Shown here: piece after piece, positions 9,201-17,468 of the stretch
How positions within the stretch are numbered: the stretch's first letter is position 1
Layout: every line of letters begins with the position of its first letter
NCBI RefSeq assembly: GCF_000764305.2
Contig: NW_025943941.1
Coordinates: forward strand, 248,001-312,000
Direction: 5' to 3'
Source of the DNA: Hyalella azteca
Lineage: Eukaryota > Arthropoda > Malacostraca > Amphipoda > Hyalellidae
Length of the DNA stretch: 64,000 bases
Translations under genes and position numbers: made by a program
Notes under the pieces: generated by a model
The model's database searches: none
Told to the model about the DNA's origin: nothing
What the model saw: the letters and a program-made list of their open reading frames with translations, nothing else

Positions 9201-11553
9201 CGCCATGTTCATCGATATCATATCTCTCGCGTTTCGTATACTTTCTTAATGCTACTCGCTTGACAGGCTTTAATTTTAGTTTGCTGGGAAATGTGATATG
9301 CCTTTTGCAGCCCGTGACGTGGTCATCGATGTTATAGCTCTTTAATTTTATTACTTGCTTCAAGCTAATCTCTTGATACGCTTTAATTTGGTTTGCTAGA
9401 AAGTGTGATATGAGTCTTACAGCCCGCGCCATGTTCATCGATATTTTATATTTTTCATATAGTTACTTTCTTAATGCTACTCTCTTGATTCGTTTCGTTA
9501 CTTTCTCAATGCTATATTCTCTTATTTCGTTTCGTTACTTTCTTAATGCTACTCTCTTGACACGCTTTAATTTTGGTTCGCTGGTAAATGTGATATGCGT
9601 CCTGCAACCTTCGCCATGCGCATCGATATGTTTATGTTTCGATATGAAAGGTTATAGGCATCATGTTACGCCGTGACATGTTCATATTAGTCATATATCT
9701 TGAATTTTATTTTGCTATGAAAAGCATTATCCGTACTGCTACGCAGTGCTAAGATCTTGGATATTTTGTGTCTTGAATTATGTTTTGCTATGAAATTAGA
9801 TTCCTTTCCTGTAAGTCTGTAACGCTTATGGCATGTTCGTGATTATTATTAGCCTTATATACATTATGTTTTCATATGAAATATGCTATCTGTTTTGTGC
9901 TGCCATGGTAAGATTATCGATATTATGTATTATGTGCCTTCACTGCCTTGAATATTTTATTGCTATGAAAGACAAAACGTTCTGCATCACCGCGAGAATT
10001 TTTTTTATCGGCATTGAAAATTTAAGTGAACATTGATGTATGCAGGAACCGATCAGAGATTTTATCGAATAGTTATTATATTAAAGAGATATAAGCTGAC
10101 CCATGAGCTATAATCTGACCCCAGAGGTATAATCCGACTCCAGAGGTATAAGCTGACCCCAGAGGTATAAGCATACCTTGAACCACTCATAGATGGGGGA
10201 GGGTGACCCTCGGATGGGGCATGTGAGACGATGTTTCTGCCCCACGGTCAGCAGCACGTAGGGGCTCACGAGCTCGACTCGCGGCGGCGCTGACAATCAA
10301 AAATAACATTACAATTAGCATTTGATTAATTAATAACAGTAATTAAATATTAACGGTACATTAACATTAATTATTATTATGTGGAATAATTTTAATTCGT
10401 GATTTTACTGGATAAAGGCCAAGGCATGTGCTGGAATTATTGAAATTGCAATTTTAATGGTGAACGCATTTAGAGTTAAAAAATTTTGAATTTGATATTC
10501 GGATGCAATGGAATAGCAGATTTAGAAAACAAGGTTCACGGAAGATTATGTAATTTTTCATGTATATTTTGAATCTGGATATATGATTAGGTTATCTAAC
10601 TAACTGAATTTTAAATATGTATACAGTCCTATATCACGAGCAGCATTATGATTTAGAATGAGTTTAAGATCTCATCAATACAGTTGGTATTTGAATTTCA
10701 GTTGTTCAAATGAAATAAAATATCAAATTATTTTGAAATTTGCGCTCATAATTGGTAGACCCATAGTTGAACTAATACATTAATTAATTAATTTAGGTAT
10801 TATTAATTAAGTAACGATGTTTCTGCCCCACGGTCAGCAGCACGTAGGGGCTCACGAGCTCGACTCGCGGTGGCGCTGACAATTAACAATAACATTGAAA
10901 TTAATATTAAATTAATTAATAGCGTTAATTAAACATTAACGCTACATTAAAAATAATTATTTTTATGTTGAGTAATTTTAATTCGTGATTTTAATGGATA
11001 AAAGCCAAGGCAAGTGCTGTAATTATTGAAGGTGCAATTTTAATGGTTAATGCATTTAGAATTAAAAAAATTGAATTTCATAGTCGGATCCAATGGAACA
11101 ACAGATTTAGAAAAACATGGGTCACGGAAGATTATTTAATTTTTATATATATGTTGAATTTGGATATATTACAAGGTTATCTAGCTAACTGAATTTTAAA
11201 TATTTATACAGTCCAATATAATATAATTGGCTGAATTATATTTCGAATGAAATAAATATGGAATTATTTTGAATTAGCGCCCATAATTGGTAAATCTGTG
11301 GTTGAACTAATACATTAATTAAATATTTAAAGTATTATTAATTACGTATTATTAATAATTAATTGAAGTATTATGTAATAAATATTTACTTAAAGTATTA
11401 ATTGAACCAAGCCACCAACGTACCTCTGATGGCAGCGTTAGCAGACACGGTCGGGGCGCTCAGCAAGGCGACGCCGTAGAGCAGCGCAAGGCACAGCGTC
11501 GCTCTGATGGTCACCGTGGTCGAGGGTTGGTCGCTTGTACTGCATGGCTCCAT
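132..11553 (-). CDS. FGFRL1: FGFRL1 orthologue, 5' part (eight exons, signal peptide to transmembrane helix; tail outside window)
   Basis: Join, in transcript order on the minus strand: 11553-11424, 10289-10177, 8935-8782, 7788-7640, 4364-4229, 3513-3308, 1476-1227, 259-132 (1266 nt, 422 codons, no stop). All introns are GT-AG and all seven junction phases fit (1,0,1,0,1,0,1). The product has a signal peptide, three Ig domains each with two cysteines and a core tryptophan, and one transmembrane segment. The Ig3 end (LYGCLGANALGYSYREAYL) closely matches the FGFRL1-specific CLGAN.GYS.R.A.L signature, and Ig1 has the family CKA.NGFG motif. FGFRL1 is known as a single-pass FGF/heparin-binding receptor with no tyrosine kinase, acting as a decoy or adhesion molecule; planarian nou-darake is a relative. 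Ordinary FGFRs are less likely because of the Ig3 signature, but the kinase question needs the exons left of position 1. Oddities are a proline-rich D2-D3 linker and repeat arrays abutting many exon borders. Confidence 0.88.
260..685. other. FGFRL1 intron, unique AT-rich part
   Basis: Intron sequence between the transmembrane exon and the donor-derived array. I see no repeat, conserved motif or second exon in it. Confidence 0.6.
686..1235. repeat. Minisatellite seeded on the FGFRL1 Ig3b splice donor (unit about 28-30 bp)
   Basis: Imperfect units alternate the motif CTCGAAAACG with AAACTCACCACTTATG on the + strand. Read on the gene strand, the second part is ATAAGTG/GTGAGTTTT, identical to the real exon end plus donor at 1221-1233. 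Exact GTGAGT copies lie at 784-789, 891-896, 922-927 and 1028-1033; others have decayed to GTGGGT. The array occupies more than half of this 967-bp intron. Confidence 0.9.
1227..1476 (-). CDS. FGFRL1: FGFRL1 exon: Ig domain 3, C-terminal half
   Basis: Encodes 83 residues from WLKEIPPSPSHKNNRTMNLE to YSYREAYLRVIS. It contains the core Trp and the second Ig3 cysteine in QGLYGCLGANALGYSY, the strongest FGFRL1 signature of the gene, plus one sequon (NRT). The acceptor TTGCAG (1482-1477) joins in phase 0. The donor GTGAGT (1226-1221) leaves phase 1. The donor and last exon bases are the founding unit of the tandem array at 686-1235. Confidence 0.9.
1477..3307. other. FGFRL1 intron between the Ig3 halves
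   Basis: Intron of 1831 bp. Apart from the pyrimidine-rich minisatellite at 2298-2570 it is AT-rich unique sequence with no supported exon. The open frames over 2081-2555 follow from the repeat composition. Confidence 0.6.
2298..2570. repeat. Pyrimidine-rich minisatellite (unit about 30-35 bp)
   Basis: About eight imperfect copies built on CACTCCCACCCTCC followed by CTAGAGTCAGTCTTTC. The + strand is nearly all pyrimidine apart from the AGAGTCAG/AGAATCAG core. It lies inside the FGFRL1 Ig3 intron, away from exon borders. Confidence 0.85.
3308..3513 (-). CDS. FGFRL1: FGFRL1 exon: proline-rich D2-D3 linker and Ig domain 3, N-terminal half
   Basis: After a split Gly codon it encodes 68 residues. 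A linker of about 35 residues (PPSPPPPLSPRGAPPPPRGA and more) is followed by LVVLGAFNTTVKLGGNTTLQC and TVTADLTPKIS. The N-T-T-V...GG.T..QC pattern matches FGFRL1 Ig3. It has two sequons (NTT twice). The acceptor is CCCTCAG (3520-3514). The donor GTAAGT (3307-3302) is phase 0. The proline-rich part is a CCA/CCN triplet-like run and so prone to slippage. Vertebrate FGFRL1 linkers here are short, so this is a lineage-specific extension as far as I can judge. Confidence 0.87.
3900..4250. repeat. Decayed tandem copies of the FGFRL1 Ig2b exon end and donor
   Basis: Three related blocks lie near 3916-3972, 4035-4092 and 4190-4248; the last contains the real exon end. Each carries, on the gene strand, a form of the exon tail TTACCCTCATCGTCGTCG, then the donor region, then GGTTAAAGCAACGTTAAAAT. 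In the two intronic copies the donor GTGAGG is mutated and the tail reads like TTGCATTCATTGTCGTTG. Related AAGCTTCCTTC segments lie between blocks. Confidence 0.75.
4229..4364 (-). CDS. FGFRL1: FGFRL1 exon: Ig domain 2, C-terminal half
   Basis: Encodes 45 residues starting EGISLAHRGTSLAV, with HYSCTAKNVVG (second Ig2 cysteine) and ANFTLIVV (N-glycosylation sequon). The acceptor GATGCAG (4371-4365) joins phase 0 to give HWIK-EGIS. The donor GTGAGG (4228-4223) leaves phase 1. The usual D.G.Y.C motif is altered to SEHYSC. The exon is strikingly GC-rich in AT-rich surroundings. Its last 18 bases plus the donor region are repeated in decayed form in the following intron. Confidence 0.87.
5180..5420. 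repeat. Degenerate CAG/CTG-rich tandem repeat
   Basis: Recurrent CTGCAGCCTCTGCTT / CAGCCTGCGCTTACAG words with irregular spacing of roughly 15-30 bp. Open frames on both strands reflect this composition and have no recognisable domain. Confidence 0.7.
5713..5795. repeat. Three copies of a roughly 28-bp repeat
   Basis: Each copy contains AGCTGTGATGACGATGTGCT followed by AGGC and a short CAG linker. The copies are nearly identical, so the expansion is recent. Confidence 0.85.
7259..7640. repeat. Decayed duplicates of the Ig2a exon/donor junction
   Basis: The true junction reads, on the gene strand, ATACACTGGATCAAG/GTGGGT. Near 7566-7590 a related segment reads AATACACTGCAGCGAG/GTGAGT. Near 7260-7275 another reads ACCGAG/GTAAGTCATC. 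Shared flanks (GCAATTAAAGA) support common descent. Both copies keep donor-like GT motifs, so they could act as cryptic donors. Confidence 0.6.
7263..7556. repeat. 16-bp minisatellite in the FGFRL1 intron
   Basis: About 17 near-perfect copies of TTTGATGGCAAGTATC on the + strand, including a 15-bp variant and GGTGGCGAG variants. It lies between degenerate copies of the Ig2a exon-end/donor region at about 7259 and 7566. Long open frames on the minus strand (KDTCHQRY-like) are repeat artefacts. Confidence 0.92.
7640..7788 (-). CDS. FGFRL1: FGFRL1 exon: D1-D2 linker and Ig domain 2, N-terminal half
   Basis: After a split Glu codon it encodes 49 residues starting EDLPTGHQLVPPTLTEV and ending QGYPDPQIHWIK. 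The Ig2 first cysteine is in VNLKCYAQG and the core Trp in IHWIK. The acceptor is AACAG (7793-7789). The donor GTGGGT (7639-7634) is phase 0. The strand that in vertebrate FGFR/FGFRL1 D2 carries a basic heparin-binding patch here reads VVEPGEEVNLK, which is acidic. Decayed copies of the exon-end/donor region occur downstream near 7566 and 7259. Confidence 0.87.
7789..8317. other. FGFRL1 intron, unique part
   Basis: AT-rich intron between the Ig2a acceptor and the 8318-8745 array. It begins with a short TCAAG microrepeat near 7796-7812. No exon or conserved motif is seen. Confidence 0.5.
8318..8745. repeat. Minisatellite next to the FGFRL1 Ig1b donor (unit about 40 bp)
   Basis: About ten imperfect copies, each with TTTTAGAATGAAATG and GAGGTCTCATTTCTCGTATTG. 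The array comes within about 40 bp of the donor at 8776-8781. Alternative open frames here are repeat artefacts. Confidence 0.9.
8782..8935 (-). CDS. FGFRL1: FGFRL1 exon: Ig domain 1, C-terminal half
   Basis: Encodes 51 residues starting DGEDIAYWHRYVDRGNHLKL and containing DEGTYTCKAVNGFGQENFTF. This includes the second Ig1 cysteine in the canonical D.G.Y.C context and an N-glycosylation sequon (NFT). The acceptor TGCAG (8940-8936) makes WFK-DGED in phase 0. The donor GTGAGC (8781-8776) leaves phase 1. A small open extension 5' of the acceptor is intron. The acceptor region is the first unit of a large tandem array (8933-9680). Confidence 0.88.
8933..9680. repeat. Tandem array founded on the FGFRL1 Ig1b splice acceptor (unit about 100-185 bp)
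   Basis: Unit 1 (8933-9031) contains the real acceptor. Further units start near 9032, 9185, 9301, 9413 and 9599, and decayed traces continue to about 9830. Each unit opens with a form of GTCTTGCACCCGGGACGTG, continues with TTCATCGATATTATATCTC and TTTAATTTTGTTACTTTCTT, and ends with GGTTTGCTAGAAAGTG. The copies therefore repeat the intron 3' end, branch-point region and acceptor. In most copies the real TGCAG/GAC is TGCAAGAC; the 9599 unit keeps TGCAGGAC. Confidence 0.88.
10085..10176. repeat. Short tandem array beginning at the Ig1a donor (unit 20-22 bp)
   Basis: About four copies of a unit containing CCAGAGGTATAAGCTGACC. On the gene strand the array starts within about seven bases of the exon end, and the donor's own GTATGCTTATACC is part of the first unit. 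Confidence 0.88.
10177..10289 (-). CDS. FGFRL1: FGFRL1 exon: Ig domain 1, N-terminal half
   Basis: After the split Ala codon the exon encodes 37 residues starting PPRVELVSPYVLL and ending SPIYEWFK. It carries the first Ig1 cysteine (LTCPIRG) and the core tryptophan. The acceptor is TTGTCAG (10290-10292). The donor is GTATGC (10176-10171), phase 0. A 20-22 bp tandem array starts a few bases into the downstream intron. The 5' half of this exon (10228-10289) is duplicated at 10814-10875. Confidence 0.87.
10228..10812. repeat. Tandem duplication, copy 1 (includes 62 bp of the real Ig1a exon)
   Basis: Runs from within the Ig1a exon (10228) through its acceptor and about 520 bp of the upstream intron. 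It is directly followed by copy 2. The two copies share ordered landmarks such as TTTTAATTCGTGATTTTA and AACTGAATTTTAAATAT. Confidence 0.9.
10813..11347. repeat. Tandem duplication, copy 2 with truncated exon copy
   Basis: Repeats the unit 10228-10812 with many substitutions and indels in the intron part. Confidence 0.9.
10814..10875 (-). pseudogene. Duplicated 5' half of the FGFRL1 Ig1a exon
   Basis: Matches 10228-10289 over 62 bp with one difference (10865 region), which changes a Pro codon silently. The acceptor TTGTCAG is intact. The copy stops inside the exon at ...QKHR and runs into intron-like sequence, hitting an in-frame stop within about seven codons. There is no Ig1 cysteine and no strong donor. 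It could be a dead copy or a poison exon. Confidence 0.8.
11424..11553 (-). CDS. FGFRL1: FGFRL1 exon with start codon and signal peptide
   Basis: From the ATG at 11553 it encodes 43 residues beginning MEPCSTSDQP. A hydrophobic stretch (LCLALLYGVALL) then runs to a likely signal peptidase site after SAPTVSA. The donor GTACGT follows directly (11423-11418), leaving phase 1. This ATG was chosen because it gives a normal-length signal peptide. The frame stays open upstream with other Mets, but that peptide would put the hydrophobic segment too far in. A CACACACAG acceptor-like site ends two bases before the ATG (around 11556), so the exon may start there and be preceded by a separate 5' UTR exon. 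No promoter was identified. Confidence 0.8.
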
Positions 11554-14515
11554 CTCTGTGTGTGTGCAGAAATATATTTCCGTGAGATAAATGAAATGTT
11601 TTTGCATTTTAAGTGAATTGTGTTCAAGAATGTGAAATAATAATTTGGTGTGAAGGCTCTTGCTCCCGTCCTGTTGATGACGCTGTGCCAACTGTAACCA
11701 ACATGTTTTTGAATTTGGTACTCTTTTAGAAATTATGCATAAAAATACTACGGAAGTTTTTGTAAAGTAATTTTATTTTATTATTTTTCACTTTGAGAAT
11801 TATTTCTATATTTTATTTTTTTTTGCTTCTCAACATGTCATGTACGTAGTTTTAACGATTAATTTATTTCCTATGAGATCCGAATATAATACATTTTAAT
11901 TTTATTTTTGTAGTTCATCTGCAAAAATATATTTTGATGATGAACTTACGTGTGCATTAGGGGAAATAGTTCCTCTATCACTCACTGATAATACGTGTAA
12001 TAAATCTCTTCATGCGCAGTTATTTTTACGTTTCTGATGCGGATTAAGATAAGGAATGTTTTATCTGTCAAGTGCTGTCAAGTATGAAACTATACAAGTT
12101 GACTGCTTCATGGCCTTTTGGATAGATTATGTTCAGGTGTAAAAATATTGAGATAATGTATTCGGCGAACAGTTAATCGTATGTTAACCTTATGTTAAGC
12201 AGAGATAACGACGAAATTTAAAAGTAAAAATTCAGTTCCTCATTTTATGTAATTCAAACTTCTGCAAAATTGTCCGTCTTTCAAATCACTCCTGTTTTCA
12301 AAATCGGCAATTATGCCTATCTAGTATTTAAATAAAAGGTTGTAGTTTTATTTCTTCTTTTATATCTACAAACGCAATGGAAAATTTCGTTCTAGCTAAA
12401 AATGTACTTTGCTAAGATGGATGTAGCGAAATTTAATCTCAATGTGACTGGAATGTATCAGGGCAGGCAGGAAGTTGGTAATACAAGTTTGATTAAAATC
12501 AAGTTTGCTGGAGCCCTGAGCGCGAAATGCGCTCAACTTTGTCCTTATATAAGTTGATTTTGCGCGCTCCAGAATTCGTATGGAACTTTGTGGTAAAAAT
12601 AAGTTTTTATCCGCGGTGACAGGAAAAATTCCTGGCAAACTTGTTTTAAGTTTCCAGTCGTAGAACGAACGAAGAGAGGAGACGGTAAGCGATAGAGGCT
12701 TCTCATGGATTAAATTAATATCTTAGCATCGATTTTGTACGAAATATGCAGAATTCGAATAAAATTTTACTGATAACACATCGAAGAGGTGTGATACATG
12801 CAGTCTTGAAAACTTTTGATATATATAATTGGTATTTTTCGTGTATTTAAATGCGTGCGATACCCACAGCAATTGAAATTTCGTTTGTATGATGCTTTTC
12901 GTAGCTTAGAATTCGTGCGATTCATATAGCCGTTGCAATGAATTCGTTTAAAATGGGTTTGTGAACATTGTTAAATATCAAACGATGTCTCGACGTGGTG
13001 TGGTAGTGAGGAGGAATTGAACTCTCAAAAATGGCTTTCACTGAATCAAATTTGTATTTCACATATCAACTTTCCACGAGACATTGTAATTTTGGAGTTC
13101 TTCCAGACAAAATTATAATTTTATGGACTAGAAAAGATTTAAAATATCTTATCATGTATGATCGAACCTTCGTCATCGCTTAATGATGACGACATATCAC
13201 TATATTAAAAATACATCAATACCTGAAACCTTTAACTCGTGTCATCGCTTGTTTTTGAATGCACACACAACTTGCATCTAAAGACTAACCCTGGCCTAAT
13301 CTCTGATTTTTACTACTTCGTATCATAGTAATTTTTATCTGGTCGTAAGGATATGATATCGTAAATGCGATACGCGTTCGATTAGACAAGATGATACTCC
13401 GTCTTCAACTGACAGAAGATTCATCATAGTGACTTAATTTGCCTCTCTATGTTATCTGTACTGCGCTTATCAATATATGACTCATGGTTCACGCAGTATT
13501 GAAAAAAATTTCATTATAAACCTTACTGCTTACGCGATTAATGCTTGACGAGTGGCATTAATATACAATGTCACTGCAATGGTTAACATAACTGTATTCG
13601 GTCAGCATATCGGAATCCTATCTCAGTGTAGAATCCTATCTCAGTGTATCTCCAATTTTGGCTTATTTGGAGGCGAAAATTAGTAGTAAAAATTGAAATT
13701 TGCATGCGAGATTCAGCAGGAGTCGTTTTGTATCGATTCATGAACATTCATAAAGTTCCCTTAAGGTTTGTTAAAAATGCTAGCATAAACAATCTTGTTC
13801 GATCCCAACGTGCAGCAAAATTCTTGAATGGCAATTAATATTTTTCGAGAATAACCTAGTTTTGCGATGCGTGATGAAGGTTATGGCTTTCAGAGCCCCA
13901 ACTTATTCATTCTTGCCAGCAAAGTTTTGTAAAGTTTAATGGCCGAGCTTATGCGCTTTGTTCGCGTAGCGTCGACAACAACACGCGTTCTGGACGAAGG
14001 TAGCGCTACTAACTTGCCTGGCAACCCTACGAGAATATCAACTGCGTTGATTTTGAAGAAAATCTATTAATTATTCTAGTTTCAAATCGAGATGTAAGAA
14101 CTCTTTTTACTCGTGTTTCGAAAGAAGTGTTTCTTGTTACTAGTAACTCGTAAGAACTGCCTTTTTATTCAAGAATTGTATCGTATGTGAACAAGTTTAA
14201 GGGTTTAATGCATCTTGTTCAAGCTTTTCCTGAAACTAAGGCAGAATTTTACAGTCTTTCTTCAATAGTGAAGTGCAATTTTTTTTTATAACTGATATTC
14301 GTGAAGCATTCGAGAATATTGATTAACGATCGACTCGAAAGTAAAAATAATTGTCTAAAAAAAATTCGGTAATACGACGGCGAATTTAAAATTAATACGG
14401 CGAAAAAATTCTGAGTTATTTGGTAATGGCCGGAGAATTCATTGATTTAAATTTTCATGATCGAACAATATTTTTCAGTTGATGTTTCTTCATCAAAATG
14501 CGGTTTTAAGGAAGT
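11554..14515. other. Region upstream of the FGFRL1 start exon; no gene seen
   Basis: AT-rich, apparently unique sequence. The frame upstream of the start codon stays open to about 11691 but has no clear coding character. It may be 5' UTR, first intron or promoter; no promoter element could be assigned. Confidence 0.4.
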
Positions 14516-15377
14516 AATTTTAATTTATTAACGACGTTTCGAATGCAACAACATTCATGTAAAAGTTATAGGAAGCATTTAATCCCCTCAGTAAACGGTG
14601 TTTGAAGCATTGGATGAAATTGGTCCTCCAAAATTCCTTAATAGTCACGGCTGTTGATTCTTCCATGAAGAGAAATAATTGGTCCGCTGTATTTCCAAGA
14701 AATAGCACCCCAGATCATCACAGATCCTCCGCCATGTTTTACGGTTGGGAGGAGGCAGTTGGGATTAAATGACTCTTTTGGCTGTCTCCAAACGAAAACT
14801 CGGCCAGAGATTGGCAATAAAGTAAACGATGATTCTTCAGAGAAAATCATATTTTTCCACTGCTCGATAGATCAATTTTATTGGGGTTTAAACCACTCTA
14901 AACGCTTTGAAGCATTTGTATTTGAAACCAGAGGTTTCAAATTGCGGCTCTTCCATAGAACCCAGATCTGTGCAGCTCTCGGCGGAGTCTTTATGGAAAC
15001 TGGGTTCCTTAGGTGTTGGTTAAGGTCTGCAGTAATTTTAACAGCCGTGGGCTTTCGATTGCCCCTCACAATTCGATTACTTTTGAGACAGTACCTCTAG
15101 AAACGTCAAGCATTCCTGAAGTTTCTGTCACACTAGCACCTGACATGCGGGCACTAACAGTTTGGCCTCTTTGAAAGTCAGAGAGGCTTGTTATTTATAG
15201 GTTACAGGGTAGGTAATAGACACAAAATTTGCACTAAAATATTTGTGCAAGAATAAAATATCCATTTGCAGCAACAATAAAATACGAAAATATGTCACGT
15301 TTTCATTGTTAATAACATGTTTAAATATTAAGATATCAAAATGTCAGGAGTTTCCCTTATTTTGTCCAACCCCTGTA
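14516..15377 (-). mobile_element. Decayed Tc1/mariner-family DNA transposon
   Basis: The right end (15339-15377) reads on the minus strand TA followed by CAGGGGTTGGACAAAATA, a terminal motif I recognise from Tc1-like elements. Inward lies a broken transposase. No matching left terminal repeat was found near 14300-14520, so the copy looks truncated there. It lies in the non-coding region upstream of FGFRL1. Confidence 0.8.
14520..15190 (-). pseudogene. Tc1-type transposase pseudogene
   Basis: Pieces in shifted frames read in order. An N-terminal helix-turn-helix region (about 15190-15080) comes first, then KITADLNQHLRNPVS (about 15020), then KRLEWFKP (about 14885). Next is IFSEESSFTLLPISGRVFVW (about 14850), with the D/E-containing FSEES block. 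WRQPKESFNPNCLLPTVKHG and GGSVMIWGAISW follow, and HGRINSRDY precedes a stop at about 14640. Family members continue with a DDE-type catalytic C-terminal part; here it degenerates near 14520. Several frameshifts, stops and an internal loss between the helix-turn-helix parts make it non-functional. Confidence 0.85.
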
Positions 15378-17376
15378 ATTGGGTTTAAATGCAGATTAAT
15401 TGTTTTCGGAGTATTCTGTCACAAATTCTGAAAATGCTTGTATCCGGTATTAATGATTGACTCTTTTTCATGATCGCAAAATAATATTTGACAATTTAAT
15501 GTTTTTTTTATTTTGATTTGTTGAAGTTTTAATATATTATATCTTTGTTGTAAGTTAAAATATTTTATGTTTCGCACATGTTCATTGTTCATTCACAATG
15601 CAGGTGCCCTTCAGTTCTCGCGCAATTGCAATGGTTACATGATTCTTCGAAATAGCAGGGAACTCATGCTGCTGATTTGGACGACCTAAACTCCTGCTTT
15701 GTAACTCATGAAGAAAATGCATGTTTGACACTAGACGTCGTTTGCAGGCTCCTTACATTATCGCAACACTAGAACGGCTCGGGGACAACAGACTTCTGAG
15801 GATTCATTTTCACCGAAGTGTTGCTCGTGACTCAGCGATTTGTGTGCGCAGTTCTCACAGTTTACCGTGAGTAACGCGTCTGTTGTAGCGCGCTGTTAGA
15901 CGATGGCTTTGGTTCATCGGAATTTAACGAGATTTACAAGAGTTCAAGTGAGGGTTAATTCAGCCGAAAGGTTATCAAAGTTTTGCTGCCTGAGGATGTA
16001 TTCACACTCGGCAAGAAATAGTGCGTATCAAAATTGAATGATGTAATTGAGATCGATTTTCGGAAATGAATTAAATGCGAGAAATAACGGGAGAAAGATT
16101 AATGTTTCGAGCTGTAGACATCATTGTTAGTAGTCATTGATGCGCACTAGTTTAAGACATGGTAATGACATAAATTAAATAATGACTGCTATATAATAAA
16201 TTAAACTGCAAAAATGTCATATTACAGTTGTTTAAAATTAAATTTTTTGTTCCTCATTATAGTGCTTCGGGAAAAAATGCATGAAAAATCACGTACTCGT
16301 ACAGAACATATATTTTAGTTATGGCCATTATTTATTCCTAAAATTCTACCAAAGTAGATTCCACCAATTGTAATTAGGTGGCATCAAAAGGCCATTGAAG
16401 AGAAACCAAGGTGACCATACCACAATCTCGGTGTAATTAAATATCAATATAGTAAATAATTAAAAATTACCAATCATAATATGCATTGAATGAAAAAGAT
16501 AGCGTTAATAATAATGGTATTGTTGAAACGTCACATCAACTCCATCGTAAAGTCGAGCTGACGAGCGACTGCGCAGATGTGCCAGCAAGCCAATTTAAGA
16601 CAACAAGCGACTCTTGCAGCATAGAAACAATAAATATTTATTGCAAACTGAATTTAAAGCATGAAGATTTATTGGAACAACTAATATGGGTTTATTGGAA
16701 CAGTTTTATTGGAACAATTAATAATTTTTACTAATTCTTTAACAAAATTTGGAACAAAAACTTACATAATTTGTACACAGAGGAGACTTCGAAGGTCAGG
16801 TCCTTAAGCGTAGTTTAGTTTCAAAATTTTTTTGCCGATCGTGTCGTGCTTGCACACACGTGATAGTTGAAAAATTTTCGGATAAATTTGCGTTTCGGGT
16901 TCATAGTGTTAGTCCTACCAGACTTTTTGTGACAGCAATTTTGCTAAGTAGATTTTTCCTGTACGTTTTTCCACTGTGAAAACTGTAAAAATCGACTTTT
17001 GAGCAACACAATCTTCATAATTCACTCCCTCACTTTTTTTCCAAATGACTGCATATTGAAGAAATAGACACTCACTGGGTTGGTGTAATTTTCGGTGAGA
17101 AATGTTCTATGAAAATGGATTAAACTTGACTCGTTACATTCTTCAATGTTTACTCCTTTACATAATTAATTTACATTTTAAATTTCCCAGGACTTTATGC
17201 GGGGGCAAGATGGAAATTTGGAACGGAAAGAAAACTAAACAAGTTTACATTACACATTTTTAAAACCTTCTTAATCCTCGTCGATGTTAAGCCATTACGG
17301 ACACAACCTCTTCGAACTGCGTAAGGCTGTCAACTGCTGTGGTAGCAAAGCTACATTACAGGTGGAGTGGCGGCCG

Positions 17377-17468
17377 TGATAAGTGATAGACTGAGAGCTA
17401 GTCCATCTCACGTGTTGTTTGTGACAGCACAGCGATAAGAGTGACACGCTAATGATCTTATCTGACGT
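17377..17468. promoter_or_regulatory. Candidate regulatory cluster: GATA sites, E-box, CRE-like site
   Basis: Within about 90 bp lie TGATAAGTGATAGA, CACGTG, GCGATAAGA, CTTATCT and TGACGTCC. This density of GATAA/TTATC words with CACGTG in a non-repetitive, GC-richer patch suggests an enhancer, but motif counts alone are weak evidence. More GATAAG words occur near 18175-18200 and 19229. Confidence 0.25.
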
